Below, piece by piece: positions 23,762 to 31,936 of a DNA stretch of 33,636 nt (positions are counted from its first letter, which is position 1; the number at the start of each line of letters is the position of its first letter). Source of the stretch: Mariprofundaceae bacterium (lineage in GTDB: Bacteria > Pseudomonadota > Zetaproteobacteria > Mariprofundales > Mariprofundaceae); contig JALUXZ010000234.1 in the NCBI GenBank assembly GCA_027018935.1, positions 1 to 33,636 on the forward strand, in the 5' to 3' direction. The notes below the pieces were generated by a model. It ran no database searches and was not told the DNA's origin. It saw only the letters and a list, made by a program, of their open reading frames with translations. The position numbers were made by a program, and so were the translations under genes.

Positions 23762-25575
23762 TGTGTGGATTAGCTGGCTACGTTGGTGAGGGCAAACAAG
23801 CTGTTTTATTAGGGATGGCGAGTGTATTGCATCATCGAGGACCTGATGCACATGGAACTTGGCTCGATGAGCATGCAGGCTTGGCACATGCTCGGCTTTC
23901 GATTCAGGATTTAAGTGAGGCTGGAGCGCAGCCCATGTCGGAGCAAGGCCTGCACATGGTTTTTAATGGTGAGATTTACAATGCACCAGAGTTAAGACAG
24001 CAGTTAATAAGAGCAGGGCACACATTTCGTGGGCATTCTGATACAGAAGTGATTTTGCATGGTTATATGCAATGGGGAAAAGCTATTCTTGCGCGTCTAT
24101 CAGGTATGTTTGCCATTGCATTATGGGATGAAAAAGAACAATCCATGTTGCTGGCAAGGGATAGGGTTGGCATCAAGCCGTTATTTTATGCCGAGCATCA
24201 TCAAGGACTGGTATTTGGTTCGGAAATAAAAGCAATTTTTAAGCATGAAAGTATTACAAAGGTGCTGAATACCCCAATGATTGATGCTTATTTGGCTTTG
24301 GGTTATGTGCCTCGTCCGCAAACAATATTCACAGGTGTATGTGTATTGCCACCAGCCCATGCATTGATTTGGCAAGCTGGAAATATTCACATTGAGCCTT
24401 ATTGGCAGCTACCGGATGGTGAAACATTGCAGGGGAGCGAGCTTGAGCTCACCGATGAGTTGGATAAGCGGCTTAATGATGCTGTTGCTTCGCACTTGTT
24501 GGCAGATGTGGATATTGGTGCTTTTTTGTCGGGCGGTGTTGATTCATCGTTGGTGTGTGCGATGGCTGCAAAGCAGATGGATGTGCCACTGAAAACATTC
24601 ACGATTGGTTTTGATGGTGGCGGTGATGAACGCGGCTGGGCGAAGATGGTCGCCGAACATATTGCTAGTGAACATCATGCCCATGTGGCGAGCCTAGATT
24701 TGGTGGAAAAGCTACCGATATTTTTGCAACACCTTGAGCAGCCTTTATTTGATAATTCAATTTTGCCTACCTATTTGGTATCCAGCGTTGCCAGTGAAAA
24801 AGTGAAAGTGGTCTTGGCTGGGGATGGCGGCGATGAGCCATTTTTGGGTTATGACTGGACACGTCGCGCTTTAAGTTTACCGCGCTTATTGCCGAATATT
24901 TCTTATACTGGTTGGGAGTGGGCATATCAAACGGGCAAATTGGGTTTATTACAGCGCGGGCTGTTTGATATTTCGCATGATGAAGATGCGCGTTATGTCA
25001 GGCGTATGACAACATCACAGGCTTTTCGCCATCATTTATACTCGGATGATTATCGCTCTAGCTTATTGAGTGAGCCAATAGATGTTTTATCTGACGCTTT
25101 GGCTTTACAGGCTGATGAATCACGCTTCTCGCATGTGGATTTACAGTGGTACTTGCCTGAGGATGTATTGTTTAAGGTGGATCGCATGAGTATGGCACAT
25201 GGTCTGGAGGTGCGTGTTCCATTGCTGGATCATAAGCTGCTAGAATGGGAAATGTGTTTGCCCTTAGAGCTACGATTCAAAAATGGGCAGGGCAAATATT
25301 TATTGCGCAAAGTAGCAGCACGTTATTTACCTGCTGATATTTTAAAACCACGCAAGCAAGGCTTTACCATTCCAATAGGTGAATGGTTGCGAGGTGACTT
25401 GGGACAGTGGGCAGAAAGCTTGTTTGTATCTGATAGTTTCTCCCAGCGTGGCATTTTTAAACCTGAAAAGGTCTTAGCGTTATTACGTCTGCATCAAAGC
25501 GGAAGCTATGAGCTAGGACACCGTATTTGGAGTATGATTGTGCTTGAGATGTGGTTTCGAGAGTGGATGGACTGA
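23761..25575 (+). CDS. asnB: Asparagine synthase (glutamine-hydrolysing)-like amidotransferase
   Basis: 604 residues from GTG 23761, which sets the nucleophile Cys at position 2 (MCGLAGYVG). The N-terminal glutaminase domain has LHHRGPDAHG, VFNGEIYN and GHSDTEVIL. The C-terminal ATP-pyrophosphatase domain has FLSGGVDSSLVCAM near 255-265 and VVLAGDGGDEPFLGY. Both active sites look complete. It could make asparagine, but within polysaccharide loci such enzymes commonly amidate an acidic sugar; which applies here is inference. The TGA overlaps the next ATG by 1 bp. Confidence 0.9.
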   Translation: MCGLAGYVGEGKQAVLLGMASVLHHRGPDAHGTWLDEHAGLAHARLSIQDLSEAGAQPMSEQGLHMVFNGEIYNAPELRQQLIRAGHTFRGHSDTEVILHGYMQWGKAILARLSGMFAIALWDEKEQSMLLARDRVGIKPLFYAEHHQGLVFGSEIKAIFKHESITKVLNTPMIDAYLALGYVPRPQTIFTGVCVLPPAHALIWQAGNIHIEPYWQLPDGETLQGSELELTDELDKRLNDAVASHLLADVDIGAFLSGGVDSSLVCAMAAKQMDVPLKTFTIGFDGGGDERGWAKMVAEHIASEHHAHVASLDLVEKLPIFLQHLEQPLFDNSILPTYLVSSVASEKVKVVLAGDGGDEPFLGYDWTRRALSLPRLLPNISYTGWEWAYQTGKLGLLQRGLFDISHDEDARYVRRMTTSQAFRHHLYSDDYRSSLLSEPIDVLSDALALQADESRFSHVDLQWYLPEDVLFKVDRMSMAHGLEVRVPLLDHKLLEWEMCLPLELRFKNGQGKYLLRKVAARYLPADILKPRKQGFTIPIGEWLRGDLGQWAESLFVSDSFSQRGIFKPEKVLALLRLHQSGSYELGHRIWSMIVLEMWFREWMD

Positions 25576-26588
25576 TGTTTCGTTGGAAGATAGCAGGCTT
25601 ATTATTATTTATTTTGTTGCTTTGGGAATTGATTATACGATTCTTTGTATTATCCCCTGCCCAAGAAGTATTTGAGCCACGCTTGGGTTATGTGCATGCC
25701 CCTTATGCAAGTATTTTACGTACTTATGAGGGTTATGCACGTTTTACATTGGACCAATTTGGGCTGAATAATGAGCCGCTTCCAACAGTGTTGCCTACAA
25801 ACCGCGTGTTTGTGGTAGGCGATTCGTTTGTAGAAGCTTATCAAGTGATGCGTGATGAGAACTTTGTTAGCCGTTTGGGAAACAAGTGGCAACATAGCCT
25901 GTTGTTTAATGCGGGAAGTTCGGGGGCAGCACCTGATAAATCACTGATTTCCTATGATATGCTTGCGCCACTTGTAAAACCAACGCATGTCTTATTATGT
26001 GTGAATGCTAGTGATTTATATGAAATATTATCAGCACAAGAGCGGCGTGATGCAGCTGGTGACTTAACGGCATTGGTTCGACCAGTGGATAAGCCTAGTC
26101 GTTTTACACCGCTAAAATTATGGCTTTATGGGCATTCTGCATTGATTACTCACTTAAAATGGAAATATGAAAATGATATTCGTGCTTGGCTGACAGGTTT
26201 CAATGAAAAGAAGGTGGCACGCAAAAGCCATGAACTGGCGGGGAAAGATTTGCAAAAGGCAGTGGAGCACTGGCACTTTGTGCTTCGATCTTTACAGAAA
26301 ACAGGTGTGAAATTAAGTATATTAATGATGCCAGAGTTAGAGTACCTACCCAATAAACAAGTGCATTTACGTGTTCGGCAAGGGCGTACGATATTGGCTA
26401 GCGAGGCTATCAAGCTTGGTATTCCTGTATTGGATAGTAATGCAGTCTTTGCCCAAGATTTTGAGAAAAGTGGTCAACCTGCTATTGGTTTTGCCAATAC
26501 GCATTACGGTAAAGGGCATATCAATGCTCACGGACATCAAATATTGGCGAACTGGCTTGATGAGCAGCGCAGTGTGATTTTACGATGA
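25575..26588 (+). CDS. Membrane-anchored SGNH-type hydrolase/acetyltransferase
   Basis: About 337 residues from ATG 25575, which overlaps the asnB stop as TGATG. One N-terminal transmembrane helix (residues ~6-25) anchors a periplasmic domain. VFVVGDSF (GDS at 82-84) is the SGNH block I. The late FANTHYGKGHINAHGHQILA carries the histidine block, with N308 where DTHW-type proteins have D. It is probably the partner of the following MBOAT in O-acylating the glycan, as AlgJ/AlgX-type proteins serve AlgI. Substrate unknown. Confidence 0.78.
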   Translation: MFRWKIAGLLLFILLLWELIIRFFVLSPAQEVFEPRLGYVHAPYASILRTYEGYARFTLDQFGLNNEPLPTVLPTNRVFVVGDSFVEAYQVMRDENFVSRLGNKWQHSLLFNAGSSGAAPDKSLISYDMLAPLVKPTHVLLCVNASDLYEILSAQERRDAAGDLTALVRPVDKPSRFTPLKLWLYGHSALITHLKWKYENDIRAWLTGFNEKKVARKSHELAGKDLQKAVEHWHFVLRSLQKTGVKLSILMMPELEYLPNKQVHLRVRQGRTILASEAIKLGIPVLDSNAVFAQDFEKSGQPAIGFANTHYGKGHINAHGHQILANWLDEQRSVILR

Positions 26589-27973
26589 TTTTCTCAAGTG
26601 TAGATTTCCTATTATTTTTCATAGGGCTTATTGCAGCCTTGTGGCTTGTCTCTAAACGATTCCATGCTTGGGTATTATTGCTCTTTTCCTATGCTTTTTA
26701 CGCGGTTTGGGATGTGCGCTTTTTGCTGCTGCTTGGTTTTGTTTCATGGGTCGGTTATGCCTGTGGGATGGCGATTGAGCGTAACCATCAACATCATCAA
26801 AAAAAGAATACTGCTTTGTGGTTGGGTATTTTTAGTATGTTGTTGGTGCTGGGCTATTTTAAATACGCCAATTTTTTCATCGATAATGCTGCTGTATTAT
26901 TGGCTGTTCAGGCTGAGAATTTGGATATTATCCTGCCTGTTGGTTTATCCTTTTTTACTTTCCAGGTTATTTCCTATTTGGTGGATGTGTGGCGTGGTGA
27001 TATTCGTGCCTGCACATCGAAAAAAGAGTTTTTCTTGTATGTGGCATTTTTTCCGCAACTGGTAGCAGGGCCGATTGTTCGCGCCAAAGATTTCTTGCCA
27101 CAATTGCAGCAACATGTGGGGGTCAACTGGGATTATATTTATCTTGGCGCGCAGATTTTTGCTTTGGGGTTTATCCAAAAAGTTTTTATTGCAGATAGGT
27201 TGGCGATGTTTTGTGACCCCGTGTTTGCGATGCCATCATTGTATGATGCGGCAACACTGTGGTTGGGCTTGCTGGCTTATGCTGTGCAGATTTTTTGTGA
27301 TTTTTCAGGTTATTCGCATATGGCGATTGGTATTGCTTTGCTGTTGGGATTTAAGCTTCCAGAGAACTTCCGCATGCCCTATTTAGCGACATCGGTTGCA
27401 GAATTTTGGCGGCGTTGGCATATCTCGCTATCAAGTTGGTTGCGTGATTATTTGTATATTCCTTTGGGTGGTAGTCGCGTTGCGCCGAGCATGATTTATG
27501 TTAATTTGATGATTACCATGTTGCTCGGTGGTTTGTGGCATGGTGCATCGTGGAATTTTGTGCTGTGGGGTGCGATGCATGGTTTGGCATTATGTGTACA
27601 CCGTGCTTGGAAGGCGGTGGGTGGAGATATGCCAGCATTGCCAGCTTGGGGTTTATGCTTTTTGTTTGTATTGCTTACGTGGGTGCCCTTTCGCTGTGTA
27701 GATTTTGAAACAAGTTTATCCTACTTTTCAGGGCTTTGCTCGGGTGAAGGTATACGCTGGATGATGCCGCAAGTGTTGGGGTTGTTGGCACTGGTGGCAG
27801 CAGTGCATATTGTAATGGCATACAAGCAGCAGCATATTGGAGCATGGCACGTATCCTTGCCTATATCGGAAAAGGTAAAAATACTGCATATTGCGGCATG
27901 GTTTTGGTTGGTGATGGCATTATTGGTGTGGTCACCAACACATAGTTCGCCATTTATTTATTTTCAGTTCTAA
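26585..27973 (+). CDS. MBOAT family O-acyltransferase (AlgI-like)
   Basis: 462 residues with about 10-12 membrane helices. Signature blocks are GLSFFTFQVISYLVDVWRG, FFPQLVAGPIVRAKDFLPQL, WRRWHISLSSWLRDYLYIPLGG and GGLWHGASWNFVLWG. The catalytic histidine of the last is H319. It carries acyl (usually acetyl) groups across the inner membrane to a periplasmic acceptor. It overlaps the SGNH gene by 4 bp, the usual two-component arrangement. Family assignment is firm; the product modified is inferred from context. Confidence 0.92.
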   Translation: MIFSSVDFLLFFIGLIAALWLVSKRFHAWVLLLFSYAFYAVWDVRFLLLLGFVSWVGYACGMAIERNHQHHQKKNTALWLGIFSMLLVLGYFKYANFFIDNAAVLLAVQAENLDIILPVGLSFFTFQVISYLVDVWRGDIRACTSKKEFFLYVAFFPQLVAGPIVRAKDFLPQLQQHVGVNWDYIYLGAQIFALGFIQKVFIADRLAMFCDPVFAMPSLYDAATLWLGLLAYAVQIFCDFSGYSHMAIGIALLLGFKLPENFRMPYLATSVAEFWRRWHISLSSWLRDYLYIPLGGSRVAPSMIYVNLMITMLLGGLWHGASWNFVLWGAMHGLALCVHRAWKAVGGDMPALPAWGLCFLFVLLTWVPFRCVDFETSLSYFSGLCSGEGIRWMMPQVLGLLALVAAVHIVMAYKQQHIGAWHVSLPISEKVKILHIAAWFWLVMALLVWSPTHSSPFIYFQF

Positions 27974-27982
27974 GGGGTGAAT

Positions 27983-28924
27983 GTGCCACGTAATTTTGAA
28001 CAATTATTTAAAGAAGCAGACTGGTTCTCGCCTGAATTAAAACGTGATTGGGTGCGCTATCGCAATGATGATAATCCAAGCGGTGTTTGTTGGTTCGTAG
28101 CTTCTGCAAGTGAGTCGCCAGTCCTTTCTGTGATTATCCCAACTGCCGATGCAGATCGTGGTGGTTATTTTGTCAAACTGATGGAATCACTCACGCAGCA
28201 GGATATGCAAGATTTTGAGTTGATTGTGCTTAAAGGTGATAAACGACAAGGGCGTGGTATTAATATTTGTGCGGCGATGGCAAAAGGTAAATATTTGCTG
28301 ACAGTGGATGATGATTCATCGCTGCCAGATGCTCAAACGTTTACGAAAATGATTACTGCTATGGATGCGCATAGCGATATTGGCATGGCAGGTGGTAATA
28401 ATACGGTGCCAGATTGGGCAACGCCATTTGTAAAACGAGTGATGATTCAGGTTCCGCGTCGTAGCTGGCAGCCTGTGGAAGAAATTATTGATTCGGATTT
28501 GGCAGAGCATCCATGCTTGATTATGCGCGCTGATTTATTTCGTAAAGTTGGTGGAGAAAATGAAGTGATTCCACGTGGGCTGGATCCTTATTTACGACAA
28601 GTCTTTCGTGAAGCGGATGCCCGTGTTGTGGTGCTTCCTGATATTATTTACCATCATTTACCGCCTGAAACTTGGGGTGGCTTGCTTGGGCAAATGTATC
28701 GCAATGGTTATCAGGCAGCCTATGCCAATATTCATTCGCCTGAATGGGTGATTGAAACACCTGCTGAACATGGTGATTTCACGCTGCGTGTGCCTTTATG
28801 GCAACGCATATTACGTTTCCCATTGAATATGTTGAAGAGTTTATTGCAAGGAAAATGGCTGTGGGTGTTATGTGAAACATGTTATGCGTGGGGATTTTTG
28901 CGTGGTTGGTTGAAAGAGCGTTAA
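27983..28924 (+). CDS. Glycosyltransferase family 2
   Basis: About 314 residues. GTG 27983 is favoured since AAGGGG ends 5 bp upstream; another GTG at 27977 is inside that site. GT-A fold: VLSVIIPTADADRGG, LTQQDMQDFELIVLKGD, GINICAAMAKGKYLLTVDDDSSLPD with the metal-binding DDD. A late basic/hydrophobic stretch (WQRILRFPLNMLKSLLQG) may touch the membrane. It transfers a sugar during repeat-unit assembly. Confidence 0.87.
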   Translation: MPRNFEQLFKEADWFSPELKRDWVRYRNDDNPSGVCWFVASASESPVLSVIIPTADADRGGYFVKLMESLTQQDMQDFELIVLKGDKRQGRGINICAAMAKGKYLLTVDDDSSLPDAQTFTKMITAMDAHSDIGMAGGNNTVPDWATPFVKRVMIQVPRRSWQPVEEIIDSDLAEHPCLIMRADLFRKVGGENEVIPRGLDPYLRQVFREADARVVVLPDIIYHHLPPETWGGLLGQMYRNGYQAAYANIHSPEWVIETPAEHGDFTLRVPLWQRILRFPLNMLKSLLQGKWLWVLCETCYAWGFLRGWLKER

Positions 28925-28926
28925 AC

Positions 28927-29757
28927 ATGTATATTTCTGACAGACTTGTTTACCTAGAGTTGGAAAAGACGGGCAGCACACATGTGATTCGGATGTTACG
29001 CAAACTTGAAGAAGGTGGCGTGATTGAAGGCAAGCATAACCGTGCATCGCTTGAACTCTTAAAAAGTGGGCGCGCCATGATGGGCTCGATTCGTAACCCT
29101 TGGGACTGGTATGTGTCGCAATGGGGTTTTGGCTGTGAAAGTCAGGGAGGGCTGTTTTTGCGTCAAACAGGCATGGGTATTTCTGGGTATGGTATGCGCG
29201 AACACCCTTACTTTGCCTTACGCTCAATTTTGCATCAGCCATGGAAACCGATAAAACAGTGGCAATATGTTTATGAAGATATCAAAGATCCTGAACGCTT
29301 TCGTTTATGGTTAGCAATGATGTTTGACCCCGCACGCAAGCAGGACATTGGCAATGGTTATGGGCACTCAAACTTAAGTGTTTTTGCTGGCTATTTCACT
29401 TATTCGTATCTTTATCTTTATAGTCGAAACATTGCGGGTTTATATGATTCTTCTATGCGCCATGAAGGTGATGTTTGTGTGTTTGATCAGCAGCAGAATA
29501 TGCTTGATTATATTATTCGTAATGAATGTTTGGATGAGGACTTGATTCAAGCTGTTGGTAAGTTGGGTATCGTGTTGGATGATGAGAAATATGCGATGTT
29601 ATCCACGGCTTTTCGTACCAATGAATCGGCGAGGGAGCGTGATTTAAGCTTCTATTATGACCAACACTCACTTGATCTGGTAGCCGAACGTGAAAGTTTT
29701 ATTATTGCCAAATATGCTTATGAAAAGCCTCTTCTAAGTGTTGAAAATGGATGCTAG
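28927..29757 (+). CDS. Second sulfotransferase-like protein
   Basis: About 276 residues from ATG 28927, 2 bp after the GT2 stop; the upstream open frame lies inside the GT2 gene. VYLELEKTGSTHVIRML (EKTGSTH at 13-19) matches the PAPS 5'-phosphosulfate loop. SIRNPWDWYVSQWGFG at about 54-69 matches the 3'-phosphate block (R..P.....S). The two motifs are much closer than in the first sulfotransferase, so it is a different subfamily and probably sulfates a different position. Rest of the chain unrecognised. Confidence 0.72.
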   Translation: MYISDRLVYLELEKTGSTHVIRMLRKLEEGGVIEGKHNRASLELLKSGRAMMGSIRNPWDWYVSQWGFGCESQGGLFLRQTGMGISGYGMREHPYFALRSILHQPWKPIKQWQYVYEDIKDPERFRLWLAMMFDPARKQDIGNGYGHSNLSVFAGYFTYSYLYLYSRNIAGLYDSSMRHEGDVCVFDQQQNMLDYIIRNECLDEDLIQAVGKLGIVLDDEKYAMLSTAFRTNESARERDLSFYYDQHSLDLVAERESFIIAKYAYEKPLLSVENGC

Positions 29758-30185
29758 ATGTGAATTTCTGGGATAAAGATTTACAAGATTTAAGTCAATC
29801 CGAGTGGGAAATGCTGTGTGATGGTTGTGGACAATGTTGTATGCATAAATTTGAAGATGAAGATACAGGGGAAATGCTAAGTACAGATATTGCCTGCCGT
29901 TTATTTGATGCAGATAAGTGTGCTTGTAGTGATTACGCGCAACGTTTATTAAAAGTTTCCGATTGTCTTAATATTCGTAACTTTAAAACTGAGCATTACC
30001 ACTGGTTGCCTGAAACGTGCGCCTATCGTTTACGCTTTGAAAAGAAACCACTGTTTGCTTGGCATCCTTTATTATCAGGTGATGCTGAGAGTGTGCATCA
30101 AGGGGGTGTTTCTATGCGCCAGCGTTGTATTTCTGAGAATGATGTGCCGGAAGATGAGTGGGTTGATCATATTCAGGAGTCTTGA
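29751..30185 (+). CDS. UPF0260 (YcgN-like) cysteine-cluster protein
   Basis: 144 residues, the full family length. FWDKDLQDLSQSEWEMLCDGCGQCCMHKFEDEDTGE is the family signature with a CxxCxxCC cluster; later cysteines (DIACRLFDADKCACSDY) and WLPETCAYR...WHPLLSG also match E. coli YcgN. These proteins are thought to bind a metal or iron-sulfur centre, but function is unknown. ATG 29751 overlaps the sulfotransferase stop by 7 bp; GTG 29760 is possible. It is the last gene of the long + strand run and seems a housekeeping gene, not part of glycan synthesis. Confidence 0.9.
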   Translation: MLDVNFWDKDLQDLSQSEWEMLCDGCGQCCMHKFEDEDTGEMLSTDIACRLFDADKCACSDYAQRLLKVSDCLNIRNFKTEHYHWLPETCAYRLRFEKKPLFAWHPLLSGDAESVHQGGVSMRQRCISENDVPEDEWVDHIQES

Positions 30186-30280
30186 ATAGCAGAGAGTCAA
30201 GGTGTAGCTAAATTATCGCACCGAGTGCTTAAACCTACGAGTTCGCAGATTTAATAATCAAACCCGCTATTTTAAGTAGG

Positions 30281-30598
30281 TTCTACTCAGAAACTAAGAA
30301 ACGCATATATTTCAACAAAAATAATCGCCATGTATTCCATCGAATGCAAGTTTATAGAGGTGTAAGAAGCTAAAACTTTGCAGAAAATTCTTCATTCTTG
30401 CATGTCCAAGAAAGAACCATAAACCCGCAGGACAGCGGATTTAGACGTACTTAGATTCTACTCAGAAACTAAGAAACGCATATATTTCAACAAAAATAAT
30501 CGCTATGCATTCCATTGAATGCAAGCTTATAGAGGTAAAAGAGGCTAAAACCTTACAGCAAATGCCTCATTCTTTCTTGCATGCCCAAGAAAGAACCA
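30281..30598 (+). repeat. Direct repeat A, two copies (30281-30419, 30456-30598)
   Basis: Two ~140-bp copies, 175 bp apart start to start. They begin TTCTACTCAGAAACTAAGAA and run nearly unchanged through CGCATATATTTCAACA to CCAAGAAAGAACCA, with scattered substitutions and small indels. A 26-bp piece of the head recurs at 13184. No convincing gene is present. Confidence 0.85.
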
Positions 30599-31008
30599 AA
30601 GAAGGGCACCCTAGCAATCTGCTTGTTTCCTTCACTTACATGTTTCAAAAGGGCGCGTGTTACTGCGCTCAACCTTTTGAAATATGACGTTTCGGCGCAT
30701 CTTGAACAGGGATAATGTTGCCTTCACATGTACTTCTCTCTCTGTGCCCTTTGGTGGAAAAATGTAACAAACGATTTTCTGAGGAAGCTCTACTTAAGTG
30801 CGGGCTTGCCCAGAGAGCCACGGATGGCTCGAGTCAAAGAAGGGCATCTTAGCAATATGCTGGTTTCCTGCACTTACAGGGTTCAAAAGGGCACCTGTTA
30901 CTGCGCCCAACCTTTTGAAACCTGACGTTTCGGCGCACATGCTAGCTCATATACTTTCCTCCGCGTCCTCTGTGGTAAAAAATAACTTTCTGAGGAAACT
31001 CTAATTAT
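30597..31008 (+). repeat. Direct repeat B/C, two structured units
   Basis: Units 30597-30796 and 30835-31008. Each has a 103-bp B segment (30597-30699; 30835-30937) with a hairpin: TTTCAAAAGG / CCTTTTGAAA at 30643-30682, and the same stem at 30881-30920. A looser C segment containing TTTCTGAGGAA follows (to 30796 and 31008). Unit 1 directly abuts repeat A. The hairpin arms are better kept than the loops. Confidence 0.8.
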
Positions 31009-31066
31009 TTGATTTTGTACGGGAATATTGCCATTCTGGGCTTATGAATAGGTTGGATTATGTATT

Positions 31067-31227
31067 GGGCACCTCGAAAAACCTCGGCACTTCGCCAAAC
31101 TTGTGCTTTTCACCCCTAGCTGCGTTGAATAAAATGGACAATAGCGATGCTATGACTCATTTTATTGCGCCTTGCTATGAGCGAAAATCAATGTCGTTTA
31201 ACTCGTGTGAAGTTTTTCGAGGTGCCC
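31067..31227 (-). mobile_element. MITE family 1, copy 3 (161 bp, inverted)
   Basis: Opposite orientation to the copies at 9196 and 13019; same 161-bp length. It is flanked by a perfect direct repeat TATT (31063-31066 and 31228-31231), supporting a 4-bp target duplication. One end has changes in the inner part of the inverted repeat (AACTTCACACG for AACCTCGCACG). It sits next to the repeat B/C zone. Confidence 0.9.
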
Positions 31228-31374
31228 TATTCTAGCCCGAGAATTGTTGTTTTGAGACGCTGGCTTGAAGCACTGAAAATACGCCTTTGATTTGATGAGA
31301 GAGGATGAATGCCAGCTTTTTGCCCCTTCTGAATAATAAATTTATCAAGGTTAGGGTGTGTGGTTATTTAACTT

Positions 31375-31869
31375 TTAAGACTCTTTTCTTCCTTCGCCAT
31401 TGTGTATTTCTATAGTATTCTCAAGCTGGGTCATTTTTTGTTTTTTCGCAGCAGTCATCACTTGGGTTTCCAAGTTTTCAAGAATATCGCACACTTCATC
31501 TGATAATGCATGTAAGAGTGGGATAAGCTTTTCAGCTTGTTTGATTTGCGCTGCTTTTGCTTTTTTTGATTTGCCAAACAAACGCCCCAATGCGGAAACA
31601 TCAGGCTCATCAAAAAGAAGTCTAAATATCTGCATATAGGTTCGGTGTAGTTGATCATGCGGTTTTTCCAAGGCTTTGTAGGCGGGGAGTTTACGCAACA
31701 TTTGCCCAGAGCCATAATACCATTGTCCAAAAATACAATCGGTAGGAAGCATAGGAACTTGTTCTTTTTCCAACTCCATGCCTGCAACAAGAGCTTCTGC
31801 ACGTGCTACCCAAGCTTTGTGCGAAGCTCTAGCGTTATGCAGTCTTGAAACAACATCAGATAATTTCAC
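31375..31869 (-). CDS. Stand-alone CZB (chemoreceptor zinc-binding) domain protein
   Basis: 164 residues from a GTG start with AGAGG upstream. The CZB pattern is clear: H17 (ASHKAW), C45 (DCIFGQWYYGSG), H71 and H75 (PHDQLH). Spacing is almost that of the zinc site of DgcZ (H22, C52, H79, H83). CZB domains sense zinc or hypochlorite and tune chemoreceptors or diguanylate cyclases. Here no output domain is attached; the C-terminal 60 residues are lysine-rich helices. It is divergent from the cyclic-nucleotide-binding protein gene, with 67 bp between. Confidence 0.82.
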   Translation of the reverse strand: MKLSDVVSRLHNARASHKAWVARAEALVAGMELEKEQVPMLPTDCIFGQWYYGSGQMLRKLPAYKALEKPHDQLHRTYMQIFRLLFDEPDVSALGRLFGKSKKAKAAQIKQAEKLIPLLHALSDEVCDILENLETQVMTAAKKQKMTQLENTIEIHNGEGRKES

Positions 31870-31936
31870 GTTTTCTAGCCTCTAGCAAAAATGTATTTAA
31901 AAGTTATATTCGCGAGTCTAGGAGTAGATTTTAAAA

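Larger units (their letters stand above)
30186..31374. other. Gene-free repeat zone
   Basis: No credible gene is found across these ~1.2 kb. The zone holds repeats A and B/C and MITE copy 3. Small open frames inside B (around 30505-30687 and 30728-30925) are products of the repeat. The sequences at 30186-30270, 31009-31066 and 31228-31374 show nothing I recognise. Confidence 0.7.

Noticed and set aside
30505-30925. Two small + strand open frames ending ...CYCAQPFE
   Set aside because: Both are readings of the same repeat B and contain its hairpin; there is no ribosome site and no known family, so I treat them as repeat sequence.
30281-30937. CRISPR array
   Set aside because: Repeats are 100-200 bp, only two copies each, and there are no regular spacers or cas genes.
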